Assembly (NCBI RefSeq): GCF_004135365.1
Contig: NZ_CP035492.1
Location: 1,426,001 to 1,490,000 of the forward strand
Source of the DNA: Paenibacillus protaetiae
GTDB lineage: Bacteria > Bacillota > Bacilli > Paenibacillales > Paenibacillaceae
Direction: 5' to 3'
Length of the DNA stretch: 64,000 nucleotides
Part shown: positions 44,330 to 52,838 of the stretch, in pieces
Layout of the letters: every line of letters begins with the position of its first letter
Position numbering within the stretch: position 1 is the stretch's first letter
Translations under genes and position numbers: made by a program
Notes under the pieces: generated by a model
Seen by the model: only the letters and a program-made list of their open reading frames with translations
What the model was told of the DNA's origin: nothing
The model's database searches: none

Positions 44330-45316
44330 TTAATTCAATATATCCTGTTTAGTAAAGACTGTAAACGACACGACTACCGATGCAGCCGCCCAAATGCCAA
44401 GCACAGCAAGCGAAAACAAAAACGTCATGCCTTCAACCGGCGGGGGCGATCCGTTCAAATAATGCGCCAAATTCAAGTTCACCGAAAACAAATATTTGGA
44501 CGCATGCCAGGACGAGGCCATGTTCGACAGCAGTGTCCCGGCAATAAGCACGGAAGTCATCGTCACAATACTTGCCGATGTGCTTCGCAGCAGAACAGAT
44601 ACCATTAACGATAGCCATGCAACCGTCATGGCCGCGATCCAGGTAAGCCCCATTTGCATGAGCAAGTACTGCCACTGCGGCACAATATGCGCATACGTGC
44701 TGTCAATGGCGGAGCCTTTGACCATAAAGCCTGTGAACACGGGCATAGTCCAGCCCCCGTAGCCAAATGCAAGCCCGGATACCAGATAGCTGATCACCGC
44801 TGTCAAAACGACAATGAGCGATACATACAGCGTCAGCGCCGCAAGCTTGCTGAACAAGATACGCCAGCGGCGGACGGGCCGGGCGAGCAGCAGCTTGATC
44901 GTCCCTTCCGCCCTCTCCCCCGATACAATGTCGGACGCAAGCGCCAGCACCAGCACCGGAATGAGGAGCGTCATCGCATTTTGCAAAAACTCGCGCGTAA
45001 ACGTTACACTGCTTATATCGCTTGGATTAACATCATGCTCCAAATAATATTGCAGCTGCTGAACAACCACTTTGCGGTGCTTCTTCCACTCCTCCGGCAT
45101 GCGGTCGCTGGACAGTGTGTTTTCCAAATCGGTGATTTGCTGCAGCACCTGGCTCCGCCAGTTGGTGAAATGAGCCTGATTATGGTGCAAAACTCTTTGC
45201 TCCGCATAAGTAAATATCGGAATAAGCGCCAGCAATAATAGCAAAATGACAAAAAACCTTTTTTTACGCCATATTTTAAGCGTTTCATTTTGAATTAATC
45301 CGATCATCGCCAGCAT
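44330..45316 (-). CDS. ABC-2 type transporter permease
   Basis: Six hydrophobic segments; begins IGLIQNETLKIWRKKRFFVI with a long extracytoplasmic loop after helix 1, then ASDIVSGERAEGTIKLLLARPVRRW, the ABC-2 hallmark. 328 residues. Its ATG is 2 nt after the ATPase stop, with GAGGAGG inside the ATPase end. Exporter of unknown substrate; BcrB/LtnG-type bacitracin or lantibiotic self-protection systems share this layout. Confidence 0.85.
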   Translation of the reverse strand: MLAMIGLIQNETLKIWRKKRFFVILLLLLALIPIFTYAEQRVLHHNQAHFTNWRSQVLQQITDLENTLSSDRMPEEWKKHRKVVVQQLQYYLEHDVNPSDISSVTFTREFLQNAMTLLIPVLVLALASDIVSGERAEGTIKLLLARPVRRWRILFSKLAALTLYVSLIVVLTAVISYLVSGLAFGYGGWTMPVFTGFMVKGSAIDSTYAHIVPQWQYLLMQMGLTWIAAMTVAWLSLMVSVLLRSTSASIVTMTSVLIAGTLLSNMASSWHASKYLFSVNLNLAHYLNGSPPPVEGMTFLFSLAVLGIWAAASVVVSFTVFTKQDILN

Positions 45317-45318
45317 CG

Positions 45319-46418
45319 TTATTCCTCCTCTTTCAGCCTGTCGGATGACGAAGTTAAATGAAGAAACAGCGTCTCAAGCGAATGGTTAAGCGGCTGCACC
45401 GCCATGACGCCGATACCCGCTTCCGTCAGACGGTTAATCATGGCCGGCACCGCTTCGCGGTCCATTCGAACGGCAACGGCATTCGGCACTCCGTCCGTCA
45501 GCGTATTAGCCCAATCGGATTGCAACGTACGGATAACCGGAGATAAGACGGCCTCATGAGCCTCATGGGCATCTGGGGGCGCAGCCGGGCTGGCTGCGGC
45601 GCTTTTCGCATAGGCAATCGGCGCCCCGGATGATGCAAACGCCGGATGGGCAGCCGGAACGGAATAAGCACCGGCGTCCGCACGTATTCCCGCCGTCAGC
45701 AGCTCGCGGCCGCGCTGCGGATCGTCCAGCTGCCACAATACATACCCGGCGCCTGCCCGGACAGCTCTGCTACACTGCCGGCGGCACGAACTTTCCCATG
45801 CTGGATAATCGCGACGCGGTCGCACATTTGCTCGATTTCGTTTAATAAATGGCTAGATATAAAAATGCCGATCCCTTCCGACGCCAGCCTCCGCACAAAG
45901 GAGCGCAGCTCCTTGATCCCTTGCGGGTCAAGGCCGTTGGTCGGCTCGTCCAGCAGCAGCAGCTTCGGGCGGCCAAGCAAAGCTTGGGCAATGCCCAGCC
46001 GCTGGCGCATGCCCAGCGAATACGTCTTCACCTTGTCATGGATGTTGCCGCTCAGCCGTACGATGTCCGCCACTTCTTCCAGCCGCTGGCGGCTAATTCC
46101 CGGCTGCATGCGGGCATAGTGCTCCAGGTTCTCCCAGCCTGTCAAATAGCCGTACACCTCGGGATTTTCCACAATACAGCCGACATGACGCAGCGCCTGC
46201 TCCGGATGGCGGTGCACATGATGGCCGCATATGTAGACTTCGCCGGATGTCGGCTTGGCCAAATTGACGAGCATCCGGATCGTCGTTGTTTTACCGGAGC
46301 CGTTAGGACCAAGGAAACCAAACACTTCGCCAGCGAACACATCGAAGTTAATGTTCTGCACAATCGGGCGTCCTTGAATGGTTTTCGTCAAATGGTTAAC
46401 CGACAGCACTTTATCCAT
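45319..46418 (-). pseudogene. ABC transporter ATP-binding protein (BcrA type), frameshifted
   Basis: The first frame (46418-45696) has Walker A FLGPNGSGKTTTIRML, signature YSLGMRQRLGIAQALL and Walker B LLLLDEPTNGLDPQG, then runs out of frame after VAELSGQAPG. The second frame (open from beyond 45745 to 45319) continues YVLWQLDDPQRG and ends with GIGVMAVQPLNHSLETLFLH, the normal C-terminus of this family. Adding one G to the GGG at 45745-45747 joins them into about 370 residues. Either a sequencing indel or a recent loss-of-function change. Middle gene between an SGNH hydrolase and the permease. Confidence 0.82.
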
Positions 46419-46425
46419 AACTGCC

Positions 46426-47268
46426 TTACGCCCCTTCCACGCTTAAAGACTGGATGATCCGTTCCGCCATTTTGCCGTACCCGTCATGATTCGGGTGAAA
46501 ATGATCCGATGACAAGTAAGAACCGATCCGGTCTTCAAACAAATCGTAAACCGGAACCATCAGCATATGATCATCTGCCTGCAAAAGCTTGTATACTTCG
46601 CTGTTCCATTCGCTCACTTGAAGGCTGCCGTTTTTCAGCCGGGGTATGTCATAAAACGGATTGTACAACCCCATATACACTACTTCGGCTTCCGGATTCG
46701 TTTGGCGGATCGTATGCAAAATGGCTTTCATATGAGCCAGGCCGTCCGGAAGACGCTTATGGATAGCGGTTAACGCTTGCTCGCTGTCCGTTTTTCCGTT
46801 CATCGCTTCCCTTGCAGCACGAAACAAGTCATTGCCCCCAATTGTAAGCACGATCAGATTCGCCTGTTTGAGCGCATATTGATAGCCGTTGCTGTGCAGA
46901 CGCTGTTCCAGCTGAGCAGTCTGCTGCCCGCCGATGCCTAAATTATTGACAAGCCGGACCGGCTTTCCCGTCTCCTCCTGCAGCCCGCGCATCAGCTGCT
47001 TCACATAGCCGTCGCCCGACGGATCTCCTGTCCCTTTGGTCAGCGAGTCGCCGATGGCTGTTATTTTGATTTCGCCGGCATCAGCCAATACTGCCGCCGG
47101 CTTTGTCCGTGCTGGCGCGGCAGCCGAATGCTTCGGCCCGGCTGTTGGATGAAGCAGCGTATACGCAGCAAATCCAAAGCCATACAGAAGCAATATCGTT
47201 GCGCACAACGATGTAAAACCAATCATTACCCACAGCTGTCTGGAGCTGCGCCATAAACGAAAACGCAT
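46426..47268 (-). CDS. SGNH/GDSL-type hydrolase, membrane-anchored
   Basis: N-terminal transmembrane segment (about 12-35), Ala/Pro linker, then an SGNH esterase fold: block I ITAIGDSLTKGTG, block III LTIGGNDLF, block V SSDHFHPNHDGY with the Asp/His pair. 280 residues from ATG at 47268 (GGAGGGGAT upstream); the frame continues to 47388 without a start signal. YpmR-like. First gene before the ABC-2 exporter, 7 nt gap, so co-transcribed. Confidence 0.87.
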   Translation of the reverse strand: MRFRLWRSSRQLWVMIGFTSLCATILLLYGFGFAAYTLLHPTAGPKHSAAAPARTKPAAVLADAGEIKITAIGDSLTKGTGDPSGDGYVKQLMRGLQEETGKPVRLVNNLGIGGQQTAQLEQRLHSNGYQYALKQANLIVLTIGGNDLFRAAREAMNGKTDSEQALTAIHKRLPDGLAHMKAILHTIRQTNPEAEVVYMGLYNPFYDIPRLKNGSLQVSEWNSEVYKLLQADDHMLMVPVYDLFEDRIGSYLSSDHFHPNHDGYGKMAERIIQSLSVEGA

Positions 47269-47439
47269 TTCGGATCCCCTCCAAAATAAACGGCTTTTCC
47301 CATTTTTCTGCAAATGAATCGAAATTATGTATGGAGAGGAGCTTCTGCAGTCATAAAGGAGAAAAGTCAGGTTGATCATATCGAACATTTGTTCTATAAT
47401 GATATAAGCAGCAGTGAACGGGAACTTATCATCATAAAT

Positions 47440-47476
47440 AAAAAGCCATTCAGGGACTATAGTCCCTGAATGGCTT
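47440..47476 (-). terminator. Near-perfect palindromic terminator of purT
   Basis: AAGCCATTCAGGGAC-TATA-GTCCCTGAATGGCTT (47443-47476), 15-bp stem with TATA loop, followed by TTTTATT on the minus strand. Confidence 0.9.
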
Positions 47477-47499
47477 CAACTAGCTCCTGGCGCACAAAG

Positions 47500-48677
47500 T
47501 TATTCGTATTGAATAAACAGTTCGGCAGCTGCAGCGGCCGCCGAAGCTCTTGCCTGCTCGACATCCGCCGCCGTGCTTAATGCAACCGCCATGCGGCGGC
47601 CAATCTTTGTTTCCGGCTTGCCGAATACACGCACCTGCGTCTGGGGCACTGCGAGCGCCTTATCTACGCCGCCGATGCGGAAAACAGCCGCTTCCTTGTC
47701 CGCTTTCAACGTATGGGATGCCCGGGCGTCAGCAAACGAACCGCAGGAATCGGAAAACCCAAAATGGCGCGGACATGGAGCGCAAATTCGGATAAGTCCT
47801 GCGTAGCCATCGTTACCATGCCGGTATCATGCGGCCGAGGCGACACCTCGCTGAACAATACGCCGTCCCGGGTAAGGAACAGCTCGACGCCGTACAAGCC
47901 GTATCCGCCCAGCTCGTCCGTAATACGCTGCGCAATATGCTGCGCTTCTTCGATTTGCTTTTGCGTCATGCCATGCGGCTGCCATGATTCGATGTAGTCG
48001 CCGTCTTTTTGCACATGGCCGATTGGCGCGCAAAAAGTTGTTCCGGAGACGGAACGGACCGTCAGCAGCGTAATTTCCGAATCAAATGTAATAAATCCTT
48101 CTACAATAATACGCTGCTTTTTCGCTCTGCCGCCCTCCATAGCATAGTTCCAGCACTGCTCGATATCCGCTTCCGTCCGGCAGACGCTTTGTCCTTTGCC
48201 GGACGAGCTCATAATCGGCTTAATCACACAGGGGAGTCCCAGCTCTTGTACGGCTTGCTTCAGCTCGTCCAGACTATCGGCGAAACGGTATGGAGCTGTC
48301 GGCAGTTCCAAGGTTTCCGCTGCAAGGCGGCGAATGCCTTCCCGGTCCATCGTCAGCTTCGCTGCACGTGCGGTAGGAATTACCCGGAAGCCCTCCTGCT
48401 CCAGCTCCAGCAGCGTATCCGTCGCAATGGCTTCGATTTCCGGCACGATATAATCGGGGCGCTCTTGTTCAATAATTTCCCGGATAGCCGAACCATCCAG
48501 CATATCGGTTACATAATGACGATGAGCGACCTGCATCGCCGGCGCATTCGCGTACCGGTCAACGGCTACGGTTTCTACGCCAAGGCGCTGCGCTTCAAGC
48601 ACAACCTCCTTGCCCAGCTCACCCGAGCCTAGCAGCAATACTTTACGGGCTTGTTTCGATAAAGGCGATCCATACAT
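47500..48677 (-). pseudogene. purT: Formate-dependent phosphoribosylglycinamide formyltransferase, frameshifted
   Basis: ATP-grasp enzyme making formyl-GAR in purine synthesis. The first frame (48677-47706) carries [48 protein letters not shown] and [18 protein letters not shown], up to LLTPG. The rest (47709-47500, [19 protein letters not shown]) is in another frame. Inserting one G in the GGG at 47721-47723 gives [14 protein letters not shown], the normal PurT sequence, restoring about 392 residues. ATG at 48677 has AGGAGG. Truncation as read would remove the C-terminal lid domain. Confidence 0.88.
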
Positions 48678-48851
48678 AACGAAAAGAAACCTCCTGGAAG
48701 CCAATTTGCCCGTCCCGCAGCTTCAGCAAGCCACACGGGAACCAGGCAGCATGTTTTTCCTTCCATTGTGGAGGTTCCTTACTGAAAAATCAAGCCAAGT
48801 ATTGGCTTTCCGGCGTTTGTTAAAACCTTTGAAGAACGGAAGAGGTACTGC

Positions 48852-50705
48852 TTATGCCGATAAAAACCGGTATTGCGCATCAATCAGTCCATAATAGATG
48901 CCGCCCTTCGCCAGCAGCTCGTCATGGGTGCCCTGCTCCATAATGACGCCATGGTCTAACACGACAATCTGGTCCGCATGGCGGATAGTCGACAGCCGGT
49001 GCGCGATCATAAACGAAGTACGTCCGGCAAGCAGCGTCTTGAGCGCTTCTTGAATTTTCAATTCGGTTTCCGTATCAATGCTCGCCGTCGCTTCGTCCAA
49101 TATCAATACTCGCGGATCGGCCAGCAGCGCGCGGGCGAATGACAGGAGCTGGCGCTGCCCCATCGACAGCACATTGCCCCGCTCCTCTACCTGCGTATCA
49201 TAACCGTCCGGCAAATTCATAATGAAATCATGCGCGTGGACAGCTGTCGCCGCCGCCACGATTTCGGCATCGGTTGCGTCCAGACGCCCATAACGGATAT
49301 TATCACGGATCGTACCGGAGAAAATAAACGTATCCTGCAATACAATGCCAACTTGCGAACGAAGGCTGGCCGTCGAAATGTCGCGGATATCTTGACCGTC
49401 AATCAACACGCGTCCCTGCACCGGATCATAGAAACGGCACAGTAAATTGATAATTGTACTTTTGCCGGAGCCGGTATGGCCCACAAGCGCAATAGATTGT
49501 CCCGCTTTTACATTCAGGCTGATCCCTTTCAAAGCCGGACGGCCCGCTTCATACTCAAAAACAATCGAGTCGAATTGGACATCGCCGCGAATCGGAGGAA
49601 GCTCTTTCGCCTGCTCCAGCTCGCCAACCGTCGGCTTCTCATCAATAAATTCAAAGATACGTTCAGAGGATGCCATTGCAATAAGCAGCTGGTTGTACAT
49701 TTGCCCAAGCCGGTTGATCGGATCCCAGAAGTTGCCGATATAGTTGGCGAAACCGACCAGCAGGCCAATCGTGATCACATCATGCTGAATCAAATAAGAG
49801 CCATACCAGAACAAGATCAGCGTACCAAGCGCAGAAGTCAATTCGATAATTGGACCAAATGCCTGGTTCATGGCCGAAGCTTTGTTCCATGCCTTGACGT
49901 TAACGGTATTCATATGCTCGAAAAACTTGTAGTTATCTTTTTCCTGCACATACGCCTGCGTCACTTTCATTCCTTGAATGCTTTCGTTCAAATGAGAATT
50001 GATGCGGGACTGCTTCATCCGAACGTCTTGCCAGGCAAAACGGATCCGTTTGCGCAGCGAGGTGGATACGACAAACATAAGCGGAACCGTAATCATAACG
50101 GCAAGGCCCAGCTTAAAGTTCCAAATGAGCAAAATGATAACGATGCCAACCAGCTGCACACAGTCCATCATCAAGTTAACGACGCCGTTGGTGAACAAAT
50201 CCTGCAGCGCGTTAACATCATTCGTAATGCGGACGAGCACAGAGCCTGCCGGCCGTTTGTCGTAAAATCGGAACGACAGCTTTTGAATATGGCTGAACAC
50301 ATGATGCCGCAAATCGTAAATTACTTTTTGCCCGATGATGTTAATGTGCTTGATCCGGTAGTTGTTGGACGCCCACTGCAGTATATAAAGCGCCAGCATT
50401 ATGCCTGCATAAGTGAACAAAAGCGGAATGCTTGCCGATTTGCCTTCCGGCTGAATCGCATCGTCAATGGCCCATATGAACAAGGCCGGAATGCCCAGTC
50501 TCGTCAACGTTCCTATGACCATAGATGCAAATACCGGGATCAGCTGCTTTTTGTAAGGCTTCATATAATGGAACAATCGGGCCATTTGCGACCAGTTAAA
50601 AGGCTTTTCGATCGCATCGTCGTCCTGGTAAATAAATCGTTCGTTTTTATTCAGCTTTGCGCTGTTGTCCGTATGGTCCGTAGTATGGCTTGCACGAGTG
50701 CTCAT
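48852..50705 (-). CDS. ABC exporter half-transporter (BmrCD/YheIH type), canonical ATP site
   Basis: Six-helix transmembrane domain followed by an NBD. Walker A GHTGSGKST near residue 410, signature LSMGQRQLLSFARALL, Walker B VLILDEATASID with the catalytic Glu. 617 residues. The ATG overlaps the previous stop (ATGA), so the two halves are made together. The N-terminus has an extra cytoplasmic segment (about 45 residues). Heterodimeric multidrug exporter, substrate unknown. Confidence 0.88.
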   Translation of the reverse strand: MSTRASHTTDHTDNSAKLNKNERFIYQDDDAIEKPFNWSQMARLFHYMKPYKKQLIPVFASMVIGTLTRLGIPALFIWAIDDAIQPEGKSASIPLLFTYAGIMLALYILQWASNNYRIKHINIIGQKVIYDLRHHVFSHIQKLSFRFYDKRPAGSVLVRITNDVNALQDLFTNGVVNLMMDCVQLVGIVIILLIWNFKLGLAVMITVPLMFVVSTSLRKRIRFAWQDVRMKQSRINSHLNESIQGMKVTQAYVQEKDNYKFFEHMNTVNVKAWNKASAMNQAFGPIIELTSALGTLILFWYGSYLIQHDVITIGLLVGFANYIGNFWDPINRLGQMYNQLLIAMASSERIFEFIDEKPTVGELEQAKELPPIRGDVQFDSIVFEYEAGRPALKGISLNVKAGQSIALVGHTGSGKSTIINLLCRFYDPVQGRVLIDGQDIRDISTASLRSQVGIVLQDTFIFSGTIRDNIRYGRLDATDAEIVAAATAVHAHDFIMNLPDGYDTQVEERGNVLSMGQRQLLSFARALLADPRVLILDEATASIDTETELKIQEALKTLLAGRTSFMIAHRLSTIRHADQIVVLDHGVIMEQGTHDELLAKGGIYYGLIDAQYRFLSA

Positions 50706-52486
50706 CGGCTAACGCTCCTTTTCAGCTCGAAGCTTGCTTCATCCGTTTCCGCCTGCGGCCGGTCGGCATATTGGATATTGTACGTATCCCGGTAAGGTCC
50801 AGATGACCGGATCAGCTGATCATGCGTCCCCCGCTGAACGATTCGGCCGTTATCCAGCACGATAATTTCATCGGCATGGCGGAGCGAGGAAATGCGGTGC
50901 GCAATAATAAAGGTTGTGCGTCCAGCCATCAGCTCCTTAAAGCCGGCTTGAATCTCATGCTCCGTTTCCATATCGACAGCGCTTGTCGCATCATCCAGAA
51001 TGAGAATGCGGGGGTTCCGGATCAGCGCCCGCGCAATGGCAATCCGCTGTTTTTGCCCGCCGGACAAACCAAGTCCGCGTTCCCCTACAACGGTGTCGTA
51101 GCCTAATGGAAGCTCCATTATAAAATCATGCGCTTTCGCCAGTTTTGCCGCATATTCGATTTGCTCCTGCGTGACATCTTTTACCCCGTAAGCGATGTTG
51201 TTGCGGATCGAAGAGGAGAAAAGGAATGTTTCCTGGAACACCGGCGCGATCTGGCTGCGCAAATGCTGTACATCCATTTCTTGAATATGAATGCCGTCCA
51301 GCGTTATGCGTCCGTTCTTGACATTATAAGCATGCATAAGCAGCTGAATAATTGTTGATTTGCCTGAACCTGTAGCGCCCAGCAAACCGATGACCGATCC
51401 TGCGGGAGCATCAATGTTAATGTCAATCAGAGCAGGCTGTTTATCCGGATAGTTGAACGTGACATGCTCAAAGCGTACATGCCCTTTTATCATTTGCTCG
51501 TCAACTACGACCGGATGCTCGGTATTGCGGACGTCGACATGCTCGTTCAGCAGCTGCAGCACCCGCTCGCCGGAAGCTTTCGACTGCGTGTAGTTGTTAA
51601 TTTGGAAGCCCATATTCCACATCGGTCCGATAATGTAGCCAATCATGCTGAAGAATGCTACAAATTCGCCAAGCTTCAAATTTTCTTGAATAACCAGGTA
51701 TCCGCCGAACGCCAGCAGGATGACCATGCTTAAGTTTGCGAGCAGCTCCATGACCGGGAAAAACTTGGCCCATAATAAGGCGGCTCCGACCTGATTCTCT
51801 TTATATTCCTCATTCCGCTTGGAAAACTTGTTCACTTCATGCGGCTCGCGGGCAAACGATTTCACCGTTCGTACACCGGTAATATTTTCCTGCACAGCTG
51901 TCGTCAAATGGCTCATAGCGAGACGCATTTGGCGAAATGCCGGATGAATGTTTTTCTCAAACCGGACGGCCGTCAGTGCAAGGAACGGCATCGTGACGAG
52001 CGTTACCAGCGTAAGCTGCCAGCTGATGGAAAACATCATAGCCGCGCCGAATATAACCATCAGGAACATATTTAAAATTTGCGCAAAACCAAAGCCGATA
52101 AAGTTGCGAATGGCTTCCAGATCGGCGGTCAGCCGCGACATCAAATCACCGGTTTTGGCTTTATCATAATAAGAGTATGAAAGCGTCTGCAATTTGTCAT
52201 AGGAAGCATTCCGCAAACGGTAGGCGACCCGGTTGCCTAACCTTCCGCCAAAAAAACCGTGAAAAAACTGCAAAGTCGCTTTAACCGCAACAACGCCAAC
52301 TACGGTTAATGCCAAAGCGGGAACTTTGTCAAAATCGCGTGGTTTAATGACATCGTCAATCAAAATGCGCAGCAGATTCGGATAGACAAGCCCAAGAGCA
52401 GTGGCGCACATAAGGCAAACAATTGAAGTAATCATGTACTTGCGCTCTACCCAATAGAAGTCTTTCAACTGCCTGAATACTTCCAA
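50702..52486 (-). CDS. ABC exporter half-transporter (BmrCD/YheIH type), degenerate Walker B
   Basis: Partner of the following gene. Transmembrane domain from about residue 15 (FYWVERKYMITSIVCLMCAT), NBD with Walker A GATGSGKST, canonical signature LSGGQKQRIAIARAL and Walker B ILILDDATSAVD, where Asp replaces the catalytic Glu: the degenerate half of a heterodimer. TTG at 52486, 9 nt after GGGGAG, is chosen since the homologous reading begins near EVFRQLKDFYW; the frame is open to 52693 but that leader is probably untranslated. 594 residues. Confidence 0.85.
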   Translation of the reverse strand: MEVFRQLKDFYWVERKYMITSIVCLMCATALGLVYPNLLRILIDDVIKPRDFDKVPALALTVVGVVAVKATLQFFHGFFGGRLGNRVAYRLRNASYDKLQTLSYSYYDKAKTGDLMSRLTADLEAIRNFIGFGFAQILNMFLMVIFGAAMMFSISWQLTLVTLVTMPFLALTAVRFEKNIHPAFRQMRLAMSHLTTAVQENITGVRTVKSFAREPHEVNKFSKRNEEYKENQVGAALLWAKFFPVMELLANLSMVILLAFGGYLVIQENLKLGEFVAFFSMIGYIIGPMWNMGFQINNYTQSKASGERVLQLLNEHVDVRNTEHPVVVDEQMIKGHVRFEHVTFNYPDKQPALIDINIDAPAGSVIGLLGATGSGKSTIIQLLMHAYNVKNGRITLDGIHIQEMDVQHLRSQIAPVFQETFLFSSSIRNNIAYGVKDVTQEQIEYAAKLAKAHDFIMELPLGYDTVVGERGLGLSGGQKQRIAIARALIRNPRILILDDATSAVDMETEHEIQAGFKELMAGRTTFIIAHRISSLRHADEIIVLDNGRIVQRGTHDQLIRSSGPYRDTYNIQYADRPQAETDEASFELKRSVSR

Positions 52487-52780
52487 GAAATCCAACTCCC
52501 CATTCCTTTTTTGTAAGTATGAGTGAATATTATCAGCATCACCCAAACGCCGCAATGAGGAGATAATACCGTATAACAGGTCAATGGAGCCGATATTGGC
52601 GAAATGGAAAAAAAGTAATGCGATTCCTCCTAAATAGTCGCAAATCGTCCCCATTGTATGCCAATTCCTCAATTTTTGCATAAAAACACACAATGATTAA
52701 AAAAAATACGCTAGTCTCCCGGAACGATTCCCGTCCTGCCAGTCAACTCATTCCGATCAAATGAACGGATATGCATATCC

Positions 52781-52821
52781 AAAAAAAGCCTTCGCCGGGA
52801 TGACCACCCGGCAAAGGCTTA
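52781..52821 (-). terminator. Terminator of dynA
   Basis: AAGCCTTTGCCGGG/CCCGGCGAAGGCTT stem (one T-G pair) with a short loop, T7 next on the minus strand. It lies about 20 nt after the dynamin stop. Confidence 0.88.
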
Positions 52822-52838
52822 TCTTGTTATGCGAACGA

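Noticed and set aside
49476-50795. Long open frame of 439 codons on the plus strand
   Set aside because: Lies entirely opposite the ABC exporter genes with clear Walker motifs; no ribosome site and no recognisable protein.
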